Origin: Albibacterium sp963696875 | GTDB taxonomy: Bacteria > Bacteroidota > Bacteroidia > Sphingobacteriales > Sphingobacteriaceae | Length of the DNA stretch: 64,000 nucleotides | Reading direction: 5' to 3' | Assembly: GCA_963696875.1 (NCBI GenBank) | Contig: CAVOLQ010000003.1 | Span: forward strand, 452,346 to 516,345 | The notes under the pieces: generated by a model | Database searches by the model: none | Seen by the model: only the letters and a program-made list of their open reading frames with translations | What the model was told of the DNA's origin: nothing | Position numbers and translations under genes: made by a program | In this document: positions 35,785 through 43,394 of the stretch, in pieces | Layout: every line of letters starts with the position of its first letter | How positions within the stretch are numbered: the first letter of the stretch is position 1

Positions 35785-36423
35785 ATGTACGATAAGAACA
35801 TAGAACTAGAGATGACATCAATTGACGATAAATTAAAAAAGTTAACCGAAAAAAGCCAGGGCGATTACCTGGCTTTTTTATATGATTGCGACGGCACTCT
35901 TGCCGATAATATGCACCTGCATATAGCGGCATATATTAAAGTAGCGGCGAGTTACGGTGTAGAGTTGGACCCCAATATTATTGAAGAAACTGCGGGCTGG
36001 CCAACAGTTAAAGTAGTGGATGAAATTAACAAACGGTATGGGAAAGCTATCGATCCCTTAAACTTTGCAAAGGCGAAAACAAGCGTTTTTGTTAATGAAC
36101 TTATTACGGAGACAGAACCTATTGACTTTGTTGTTCAGCATCTTAAAAACCATGCCGGCAAAGTCCGTATTGGAGTAGTAACTGGCGGAAGCAGAACAAC
36201 TGTAAGTAAAACCCTGTCTATATTAGGTTTACCTCCTTTTATTGAAGTGATGGTTTGTGCTGGCGAAACAGAGAGAGGGAAACCATTTGGCGATCCTTTT
36301 TTAAAAGCGGCGGATTTGCTAAACGTAGATCCTGCTAAATGTTTGGTTTTCGAAGATGGCGACCCGGGAGTTAGGGCTGCTGAAGCTGCGGGGATGGACT
36401 GGATTCGGATTGATAAAATATAA
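35785..36423 (+). CDS. HAD-superfamily phosphatase/phosphomutase-like hydrolase
   Basis: A 212-residue cytoplasmic protein of the beta-phosphoglucomutase-like HAD group. Motif I is YDCDGTLAD (nucleophile Asp at about 34, second Asp at 36), with an alpha-helical cap following. Motif II is VVTGGSR, motif III is Lys in GKPFGDPF, and motif IV is FEDGDPGVRAA. The substrate is not known: a sugar phosphate is the likely class. The ATG at 35785 gives an N-terminal tail of about 25 residues before motif I; a later ATG (residue 10) could also serve. It is followed after 5 bases by the EamA transporter gene. Confidence 0.85.
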   Translation: MYDKNIELEMTSIDDKLKKLTEKSQGDYLAFLYDCDGTLADNMHLHIAAYIKVAASYGVELDPNIIEETAGWPTVKVVDEINKRYGKAIDPLNFAKAKTSVFVNELITETEPIDFVVQHLKNHAGKVRIGVVTGGSRTTVSKTLSILGLPPFIEVMVCAGETERGKPFGDPFLKAADLLNVDPAKCLVFEDGDPGVRAAEAAGMDWIRIDKI

Positions 36424-36428
36424 TCAGC

Positions 36429-37328
36429 TTGACCTCATCACATCACTCCAAGTCCACAGGCTTCAAATTTGTTGTCCTGGGCCTTTTATTTGCTTTGTTA
36501 TGGGCATCGGCATCGACTGCTACCAAAATAGGTTTAGAGTCGGCTCAACCCTTTGTAATTGCTTTGGTTCGCTTTTTAATCGCTGGGTCAATCATGCTTT
36601 TATTAAGTCATGTTTTAATGAGAAAGCGAATGCCCAAAGGGAGGGAATGGAAGCAATTAATTATTTACGGTTTCTTAAATATTACCGCCTATCTAGGGTT
36701 TTACGTTGTAGCAATGCAGAACGTTTCTGCAGGTTTCGGTAGTTTAGCGGTTGCTACCAATCCGGTCTTTATGTCCCTCTTAGCAAGTATGTTTCTGGGT
36801 TACAGGCTTCGCCTAAGCGCTGTTGTAAGTATGGTCATCTGTTTTGTTGGTGTTGCGATTGTGGCTTATCCTCTAATGCAAAGTAGTCTTACTACCCTGG
36901 AAGGAATACTCTTTATGACCGCCAGTATGATTTCCTATTCGATAGGAAATCTGTATGTTTCTAAACAAAAATGGAATAACTTGCATATTTTAACCATCAA
37001 TGGATGGCAGACTTTATTGGGTGGTGCATTCTTAATCCCTTTTCTGATAAATACTTATGAAGGAAGTCAAAATAATTACGATACTTCTTTTTGGATCTCC
37101 GTTTCTTGGTTAGCAATTCCTGTTTCCATTGCCGCCGTGTTATTATGGCTGTACCTTCTCAAAGAAAATCCTTTAAAGGCATCATATTGGCTATTCCTCT
37201 GCCCAATTTTCGGTTTCTTCATTGCGCGTTTATTCGTTAATGAACCCATCACTTTTTACACGGTTATTGGAGTAGTTTGTGTTATTGTAGGTCTGTATTT
37301 TTTAAATAAAAAGAAAGATTCGAATTGA
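36429..37328 (+). CDS. EamA/DMT-family transporter
   Basis: A 299-residue membrane protein with about ten transmembrane helices in two EamA repeats (about residues 12-145 and 155-293). Typical features are LLWASASTATKIGL near the N-terminus, the AMQNVSAGFGSLAVATNPVF helix and WLYLLKENPLKASYWLFLCP. DMT permeases of this group export amino acids or other small metabolites; the substrate cannot be predicted. The start is TTG at 36429, 5 bases after the HAD stop, which fits tight coupling; no in-frame ATG exists before the first helix. Confidence 0.85.
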   Translation: MTSSHHSKSTGFKFVVLGLLFALLWASASTATKIGLESAQPFVIALVRFLIAGSIMLLLSHVLMRKRMPKGREWKQLIIYGFLNITAYLGFYVVAMQNVSAGFGSLAVATNPVFMSLLASMFLGYRLRLSAVVSMVICFVGVAIVAYPLMQSSLTTLEGILFMTASMISYSIGNLYVSKQKWNNLHILTINGWQTLLGGAFLIPFLINTYEGSQNNYDTSFWISVSWLAIPVSIAAVLLWLYLLKENPLKASYWLFLCPIFGFFIARLFVNEPITFYTVIGVVCVIVGLYFLNKKKDSN

Positions 37329-37372
37329 GCTTAAACAGCTCTTCAAAATGTAAAAATGATAAATGATCGAAA

Positions 37373-37416
37373 ACAAAGCGAAGCTTTGTACATTTACCCA
37401 TGATAAGGAATCATGG
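37373..37416. promoter_or_regulatory. Two tandem perfect hairpins upstream of the SDR gene
   Basis: ACAAAGC-GAA-GCTTTGT (37373-37389) and CCATGAT-AAGGA-ATCATGG (37398-37416) are perfect 7-base-pair stems with loops of 3 and 5 bases, separated by 8 bases. They lie between the EamA stop and the SDR start. The second loop holds AAGGA. They may shape the mRNA leader or block readthrough. Confidence 0.4.
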
Positions 37417-37451
37417 CAAAACTATGTTTACCACAAATTAAAATTAATCAA

Positions 37452-38168
37452 ATGAATTCATTAAAAGGAAAAAATGCTTTAATTACCGGTGGAGGTAAAG
37501 GGTTAGGACGTGCACTAGCCATTGCTTTAGCACAAGAAGGAGTTAATGTAGGTTTGGTTGCTAGGAGCGAAGCCGATTTATTAAAAGTTGCAGAGGAGCT
37601 TAAGCAATATGACGTTAACACGTCTATTGCCACTGGTGACGTTTCGGATATTGAATCTATAGATTCTGCTGTTCAGCAAATAAAGTCAGTATTAGGTCCA
37701 ATAGATATCTTAATAAATAATGCAGGTATTGGTGCTTTTGGTTCATTTTTAGAACTGGAACCCTCAGACTGGGGAGACATTATAAAAATAAACTTAATGG
37801 GAGTATATAATACTACGAGAACGGTTTTTCAAGAAATGATCGATCGTAAAGTCGGTGACATCATCAATGTTTCTTCTACATCTGGATTAAAAGGCGGACC
37901 AGTTTCTAGTGCTTATAGTGCATCCAAGGCGGCGGTTATCGCGCTTTCAGAATCTTTAATGCAAGAAGGCAGAAAGCATAATATTCGTGTTACTACGATG
38001 ATACCTAGTACCGTAGCTACGGATATGGCGAGAGATTTGAATTTAACAGATGGAAATCCAGAACGTGTCATGCAAGCAGAAGATTTTGCAGAATTAGTAG
38101 TTATGCAGCTTAAGCTTAATCGCAGGGTATTTGTTAAGGAATCACAAATTTGGTCGACCAACCCCTAA
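37452..38168 (+). CDS. Short-chain dehydrogenase/reductase, FabG-like
   Basis: A 238-residue Rossmann protein from ATG 37452 (MNSLKGKNALITGGGKGLG). It shows the NADP(H) motif TGGGKGLG, NNAG in LINNAGIGAFG, the catalytic Ser in NVSSTSG, and the Tyr-x-x-x-Lys pair in YSASKAAV. An upstream ATG at 37413 adds 13 residues without homology to the family start and sits in a hairpin, so I prefer 37452. The group resembles 3-ketoacyl-(ACP) reductases, but many members act on sugars or other alcohols. Convergent with the metallophosphatase: one base between the two stop codons. Confidence 0.88.
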   Translation: MNSLKGKNALITGGGKGLGRALAIALAQEGVNVGLVARSEADLLKVAEELKQYDVNTSIATGDVSDIESIDSAVQQIKSVLGPIDILINNAGIGAFGSFLELEPSDWGDIIKINLMGVYNTTRTVFQEMIDRKVGDIINVSSTSGLKGGPVSSAYSASKAAVIALSESLMQEGRKHNIRVTTMIPSTVATDMARDLNLTDGNPERVMQAEDFAELVVMQLKLNRRVFVKESQIWSTNP

Positions 38169-38169
38169 T

Positions 38170-39318
38170 TTACACTAATAAGTCAGCTTCTTCTTTAAAG
38201 CGGTCTAACGTTAACTCGAAACTATCGAATAAGCTAGTTTCGAGTTCCTCACTGTCTTTTATATTAGAAATCACAAAATATTCCCCTCGTATTTTTAGGC
38301 CGTGTACACTACGTTTTATGCTCATTTTCATGAAACCATGCTTGTCCTCACAATAATTTTCAAGCTTAACGGAATCGAAATACCGATGGTTGCCGCTTAC
38401 TCGCGGATCATCTGTTTGTGCAATAGAATGTAGAATGGCATAGCCACCTGCGCCCGCTACAATGTAAGGGACTGTTTTTTCTTCTCCATAGACCTTGTGG
38501 AAGCGTTGGTAATTATGAACGTGCCCGCTAAAAACCATATCCGGAATAACGCCTGCTTCACGATAAGCAGATTCCAAAAAGTCAATCATGTACAAACTGG
38601 AACCATGATTAGTATCAGCAGAAAAAGGCGATTGGTGTACGGCAATGAAAATTGCCTTTTCATGCTGTTGACAGCCTGCGTTTCTTAATTCTTCAATAAA
38701 CCATTCTCGCTGTTTGTCATCGATTAAACCGAATTTCGCGACGTTGCCATATAGCCCTATTATGTTTGCTAAAGGGGTTTCTAGGGTCCAATAAACATAA
38801 GGTTGCTTTACACTCTTTCTTTTACTCCCTTTAGAAAAGGGAATAACCTTATTTTCCGAATTACAAAACACTTGCATAAAAGCGTCTAAACTAGTATAAG
38901 GGGTTTCAGAAAGCGGATTTACGTCTGCATCATGATTTCCTGCGATGGCAAAAATGGGTGCCGGATATTCCTCATAGGGTTCAAAGAATTGTTGGGCATA
39001 TTCACTAGCCTCACCGTGATGATAAACTACATCTCCAAGGTGGTATAAGAAATCGGTTGGTTTGCCTTTATGAGCATTATTAACGATTTCATGTGCTATT
39101 CTTCGTTGGGCATCTAAATCTTTAAAACTTCCAGTATCTCCTACCAAATGAAAATTCAATTCATCCTCTTTTATGCTCCCTAAGGTGTCTTCTATCTTTA
39201 AACGATAAGTTGTATGGGTTGGTGGAGGGGGCAGAGGCAAGTAGTTATTTGGAAGAGTAAAATCCTTGGTATTAGTATAATCTCCTTTTAAAAAGATTGG
39301 GCTATTGTATATTTTCAT
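38170..39318 (-). CDS. Calcineurin-like metallophosphoesterase
   Basis: From ATG 39318 (MKIYNSPIFLKGDYTN) the protein has 382 residues. Metal-binding motifs of the MPP family are in order: GDTGS, HLGDVVYH, GNHD at about 148-151, VHQSPF and GHVHNYQR. No signal peptide is evident. The open frame extends 30 codons further upstream, but that part lies inside the dispersed repeat at 39330-39430 and is not homologous to the family, so the shorter start is chosen. The substrate (phosphomonoester or diester) is unknown. Confidence 0.85.
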   Translation of the reverse strand: MKIYNSPIFLKGDYTNTKDFTLPNNYLPLPPPPTHTTYRLKIEDTLGSIKEDELNFHLVGDTGSFKDLDAQRRIAHEIVNNAHKGKPTDFLYHLGDVVYHHGEASEYAQQFFEPYEEYPAPIFAIAGNHDADVNPLSETPYTSLDAFMQVFCNSENKVIPFSKGSKRKSVKQPYVYWTLETPLANIIGLYGNVAKFGLIDDKQREWFIEELRNAGCQQHEKAIFIAVHQSPFSADTNHGSSLYMIDFLESAYREAGVIPDMVFSGHVHNYQRFHKVYGEEKTVPYIVAGAGGYAILHSIAQTDDPRVSGNHRYFDSVKLENYCEDKHGFMKMSIKRSVHGLKIRGEYFVISNIKDSEELETSLFDSFELTLDRFKEEADLLV

Positions 39319-39705
39319 TAAGATAAATGTTTTTAAAGGCGATGAAGCTATCAAGAGTGGCTTGTTTGTCACAAATTGTTTTAACAGTGTACATTGTTCG
39401 CTTCGCAAAGTTTATCTTGATTATGAGCTCACACCGGATCGTTTCATATTCTTATAAAGAACATCAAATATAGCACCATAATTTTAGACTTATGTTATAT
39501 CTATGTTAAATAAATACCCATCTATTCATTCTGCAAAGAGCAAATATTGTTGTTGAAATATAAATTAACAATTTATTTATATTGTACTTTTTTTAAATGG
39601 ATTAAAGAATTAACTTGTGACTTATATATGACGATTGTTCCGCACGGGAACTCTTTAACAATTGAAATAAATATTACGCTTTTTTAAAAAGGTCTATCGA
39701 GAATT
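39319..39705. repeat. Intergenic region with dispersed repeat copy B (39330-39430)
   Basis: The stretch 39330-39430 matches copy A at 29271: TTTAAAGGCGATGAAGCTAT, then GTCACA, CGCTTCGCAAAGTTTATCT and ATGAGCTC. The rest (39431-39705) is AT-rich without a gene. It holds a GTTCC/GGAAC hairpin (39637-39651) that competes with an ATTGTT/AACAAT pairing (39634-39662), 44 bases before the symporter ATG, a possible regulatory site for the sugar cassette. Confidence 0.55.
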
Positions 39706-41370
39706 ATGAAGAACCTACACCTCTACGATTATATTGTTTTTCTAATTTATTTTCTAATCGTTTCCTTTTATGGAATCTGGATTTACTATAAAAAGAAATC
39801 TAAAATTGGCGACTCTAAAGACTATTTTTTGGCGGAAGGTTCCCTTACTTGGTGGGCGATTGGTGCGTCCCTAATTGCGTCAAATATTTCCGCCGAGCAA
39901 TTTATCGGAATGAGCGGCTCAGGCTTTCAAATGGGATTAGCGATCGCTACCTATGAGTGGATGGCTGCTGCATCATTGATAATAGTAGCTGTCTTTTTTA
40001 TTCCGGTATATTTAAAAAACAAAATTTTTACTATGCCCCAGTTTTTGGGTCAACGTTATAATGAAACGGTCGCTATGATTATGGCGGTATTTTGGTTGCT
40101 ACTATATGTGGTCGTAAATTTAACCTCTATCTTATTTTTGGGCGCCTTGGCAGTGAGTAGTATATCCGGAATTAGTTTTACAGTTTGCATGCTTACTTTG
40201 GCAGTTTTTGCAATCTTGATCACTTTGGGAGGTATGAAGGTAATAGGGTATACCGACGTTATCCAAGTCTTCTTTTTAATTTTAGGAGGGCTCGCTACTA
40301 CCTATTTGGCTTTAGAAATGGTGGCCACGCATTACGGAGAAAGTGGGGTGATCAGAGGGTTCACTTTGTTAACAGAAAAAGCAGATGAACACTTTCACAT
40401 GATTTTAAAACCCGATAACCCAAGTTACATCGACCTGCCGGGATTAAGCGTATTGCTTGGGGGAATGTGGATCGCAAACCTTAACTATTGGGGATGTAAT
40501 CAATACATCACACAAAGGGCATTAGGTGCAGACTTGAAAACTGCGAGAGCAGGTTTGCTGTTTGCGGCAACATTAAAATTGTTTATGCCGGTCATAGTTG
40601 TTTTACCAGGTATTGCCGCCTATTTATTGTATAAACAAGACGTGTTCAGTACAGAGATGTATGTCGACGGAAAGCTCCTTCCAGATCGAGCCTATCCCGT
40701 TCTCCTCAATTTGCTTCCGGTTGGACTAAAAGGTCTGTCTTTTGCGGCTCTTACTGCCGCAGTGGTGGCTTCTTTGGCCGGCAAAGCCAATAGCATTGCC
40801 ACAATTTTCACTTATGATATCTATAAAAAGGTCTTCAATAAAAATGCAAGTGAAAAAAGACAAATTCGCACCGGTAAAATTACCATTGTAATTTCCATGG
40901 TATTGGCAGTCGTGATCTCTCCTTTTTTAGGAATAGAGAAAGGCGGTTTCCAATACATCCAAGAATATACAGGCTTTGTATCGCCCGGAATTTTTGCCAT
41001 GTTTATTTTGGGGTTCTTTTGGAAAAAAACTACATCCAATGCTGCTTTATTTGCAACCCTTGGCGGTTTCGTTCTATCTGTCTTTTTCAAGATACTACCA
41101 CTTTTTGCAGACCTGTCCTTTCTCAAAATAGTCAATTTAGCCGTTCCCGTAAATGGCATTTACGAAATACCATTCCTTGATCGAATGGCCATCGTATTTA
41201 TTATTTGCATCATCGGGATGGTGTTCATTAGTATAAGAGATAACCGCCGCGGAATTGTTCCAAAAGGTTTAGAAATTGATACCAAACTATTTCGAACGGA
41301 TCCTAAGTTTACGGCAGGAGCCCTGCTGTTGATTGGAATATTGGTAGCTCTCTACACTCTTTTTTGGTAA
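39706..41370 (+). CDS. SGLT-type sodium:sugar symporter (SLC5 family)
   Basis: A 554-residue membrane protein with about 14 transmembrane helices. Family marks are ASLIASNISAEQFIGMSGSGFQMGLA, QRYNETVAMIMAVFW, GLKGLSFAALTAAVVASLAGKANSIATIFTYDIY (sodium-site helix region) and EYTGFVSPGIFAMFILGFFW. It resembles Vibrio vSGLT, a sodium/galactose transporter. Next to ThuA and galactokinase genes, galactose or a galactoside is a sensible substrate guess. It is the first gene of the cassette and is followed after 18 bases by ThuA. Confidence 0.9.
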   Translation: MKNLHLYDYIVFLIYFLIVSFYGIWIYYKKKSKIGDSKDYFLAEGSLTWWAIGASLIASNISAEQFIGMSGSGFQMGLAIATYEWMAAASLIIVAVFFIPVYLKNKIFTMPQFLGQRYNETVAMIMAVFWLLLYVVVNLTSILFLGALAVSSISGISFTVCMLTLAVFAILITLGGMKVIGYTDVIQVFFLILGGLATTYLALEMVATHYGESGVIRGFTLLTEKADEHFHMILKPDNPSYIDLPGLSVLLGGMWIANLNYWGCNQYITQRALGADLKTARAGLLFAATLKLFMPVIVVLPGIAAYLLYKQDVFSTEMYVDGKLLPDRAYPVLLNLLPVGLKGLSFAALTAAVVASLAGKANSIATIFTYDIYKKVFNKNASEKRQIRTGKITIVISMVLAVVISPFLGIEKGGFQYIQEYTGFVSPGIFAMFILGFFWKKTTSNAALFATLGGFVLSVFFKILPLFADLSFLKIVNLAVPVNGIYEIPFLDRMAIVFIICIIGMVFISIRDNRRGIVPKGLEIDTKLFRTDPKFTAGALLLIGILVALYTLFW

Positions 41371-41388
41371 TATTATTAGCTGATAAAT

Positions 41389-42150
41389 ATGATAAATTAC
41401 AAAATGAAATCCACCTCATTAAAAGCTTTAATCTGCATTTTGATTCTAATACCTCTTTTGTTAGATTTTGCAAATGCTTCCCAAAAGCAAGCCCGCGTAC
41501 TGGTTTTCAGCAAGACAACGGGTTACCGTCATGCTGCCATTGAGGTAGGTATTGAAGCCATTCGGAAATTAGCGATGGAGAACAATTTTATAATGGATAC
41601 CGCCACAAATTCTTCCCTTTTTACCCCGGAAATTTTAAAAACATATTCTGCGGTCATTTTTTTAAACACAAGTGGTACGCTTTTAAATGAGGCTCAGAAA
41701 ACTAATTTTGAACGTTATATTCAAGGGGGTGGGGGGTTCTTAGGCGTTCATGGCGCTTCTGCCTCTGAATATGATTGGAAATGGTACGGCCGCCTTCTAG
41801 GAAGCTTTTTTACCGGCCATCCTGAAATCCAGGAAGCAGAATTGAACGTGGTCGATAACGAACATCTTTCTACAGCTCATTTGCCCAGTAATTGGGTCCA
41901 TACGGACGAATGGTATAATTTTACCAAAATCTCCCCTATAATACAGGTGCTCATAACTATTAATGAAGACAGCTACGAAGGTGGTGATTATGGCGTAGGA
42001 CATCCCATTGCCTGGTACCATAATTTTGACGGAGGCCGTTCTTTTTATACTGCTTTAGGTCACAGAGAAGAGAATTATACAGACCCGCTTTTTTTAAAGC
42101 ATCTTCTAGGAGGAATTAACTATGTAATAGGAAACGACATACCTAATTAA
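41389..42150 (+). CDS. Secreted ThuA-domain protein
   Basis: A 253-residue protein: signal peptide (residues 7-30, ending ANAS), then one ThuA domain: RVLVFSKTTGYRHAAIEVG, TYSAVIFLNTSGTLL, FLGVHGASASEYDWKWYG, HTDEWYNF, HPIAWYHNFDGGRSFYTALGH. ThuA is a glutamine-amidotransferase-like fold linked to trehalose or 3-keto-sugar use in other bacteria; the exact reaction here is open. It is closely similar to the first domain of the large protein at 43395, suggesting a tandem duplication around galK. It ends 7 bases before the galK ATG. Confidence 0.88.
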   Translation: MINYKMKSTSLKALICILILIPLLLDFANASQKQARVLVFSKTTGYRHAAIEVGIEAIRKLAMENNFIMDTATNSSLFTPEILKTYSAVIFLNTSGTLLNEAQKTNFERYIQGGGGFLGVHGASASEYDWKWYGRLLGSFFTGHPEIQEAELNVVDNEHLSTAHLPSNWVHTDEWYNFTKISPIIQVLITINEDSYEGGDYGVGHPIAWYHNFDGGRSFYTALGHREENYTDPLFLKHLLGGINYVIGNDIPN

Positions 42151-42157
42151 TCTGTTG

Positions 42158-43339
42158 ATGTATAAAAACCTAACTATTCTTGTTTCAAAGTTTAGGGAAC
42201 TTTACAATGATGAGCCCTTGTTGTTTCGTTCACCCGGAAGGATAAACTTAATTGGAGAGCATGTCGATTATAATAATGGTATTGTGCTTCCTGGTGCTAT
42301 TGATAAATACATTTACGTTGCTCTTCAAAATAGAGATGACGATCAAATTCATCTTTATTCCCTTAACTATCAAGAGTCCTTTCAATGCTTGTTAACAGAA
42401 ATAGAGAAAAGTGAGACCCTGTGGGCCAATTATATTTTGGGAGTTGTCGATCAATTTCAACGATTGGGAAGCGCAATTAAGGGTTTGAATTTAGTTTTTT
42501 TTGGGGATATTCCACAAGGGGCGGGACTATCGTCTTCGGCAGCCTTAGAATGTGCGGTAGCTTTTGCATTACAAAAGACTAATGAGCTACAGTTTAGTCG
42601 AATGGAATTAGCCAAATTAGCGCAATCAGCAGAGCATGACTTTGCAGGTGTCAATTGCGGATTGATGGATCAATTTGCAAGTCTTTTCGGTAAGAAAGAT
42701 TTTTTGGTACAATTTGATTGTCGGTCCTTAGACTATCAATACATCCCTTTCAAATCCATCGACTATAATTTTATACTTTTTGATACCCAAGTAAAACATT
42801 CACTAGCTTCATCGGCCTATAATGAACGAAGAAGTCAATGCGAGAAAGGAGTGAAATTGATAGCCAAACATCATCCTGAAATTGCAAGTCTTCGCGAAGT
42901 AACCATGGAGATGCTTGAGAAGTACGTCGAAAAGCAAGCGCCACTTGTTTTTCTGCGCTGTAGTTTTATTGTTCAGGAGATTCAGCGGGTGAAAGAAGCA
43001 GCAACAGCCATTATCAATGATGATTTTAAACGCTTAGGGCAATTAATGTATGCTGCCCATGAGGGTCTGAGTGGAGACTATGAAGTAAGTTGCCCAGAAC
43101 TAGATTTTCTGGTTGACCAGGCAAGAAATAATGTGATTTTAGGTGCCAGAATGATGGGGGGTGGATTTGGAGGCTGTACCATAAATCTTATTCGAAAAGA
43201 TACTGTCGATAGTGTAGTGGATATTATTTCTCATGCTTATAAGAAAGAATTTGGGATTAATTTAAAAATCTATAATTTGAAGCTCAGTGGGAGTACTGAA
43301 CAAATTTCGTTCACTCATTTCAATGACCGTATTATTTAA
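42158..43339 (+). CDS. galK: Galactokinase
   Basis: A 393-residue GHMP kinase. The galactokinase signature RSPGRINLIGEHVDYNNG is at about residues 24-41, the ATP-binding loop PQGAGLSSSAALE at about 120-132, DQFASLFG at about 170-177, and motif 3 MMGGGFGGCTI at about 335-345. It phosphorylates galactose to galactose 1-phosphate in the cytoplasm, matching uptake by the preceding symporter. The ATG at 42158 is used; the TTG one codon before is not needed. galT and galE are not in the window. Confidence 0.94.
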   Translation: MYKNLTILVSKFRELYNDEPLLFRSPGRINLIGEHVDYNNGIVLPGAIDKYIYVALQNRDDDQIHLYSLNYQESFQCLLTEIEKSETLWANYILGVVDQFQRLGSAIKGLNLVFFGDIPQGAGLSSSAALECAVAFALQKTNELQFSRMELAKLAQSAEHDFAGVNCGLMDQFASLFGKKDFLVQFDCRSLDYQYIPFKSIDYNFILFDTQVKHSLASSAYNERRSQCEKGVKLIAKHHPEIASLREVTMEMLEKYVEKQAPLVFLRCSFIVQEIQRVKEAATAIINDDFKRLGQLMYAAHEGLSGDYEVSCPELDFLVDQARNNVILGARMMGGGFGGCTINLIRKDTVDSVVDIISHAYKKEFGINLKIYNLKLSGSTEQISFTHFNDRII

Positions 43340-43394
43340 ATATATTTCGTTTGATAATAAAATAAAATTATCTTCACTAATTAAAATAGATTGT

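Noticed and set aside
39319..39408. N-terminal extension of the metallophosphatase
   Set aside because: The extension is encoded by the dispersed repeat and does not belong to the protein family.
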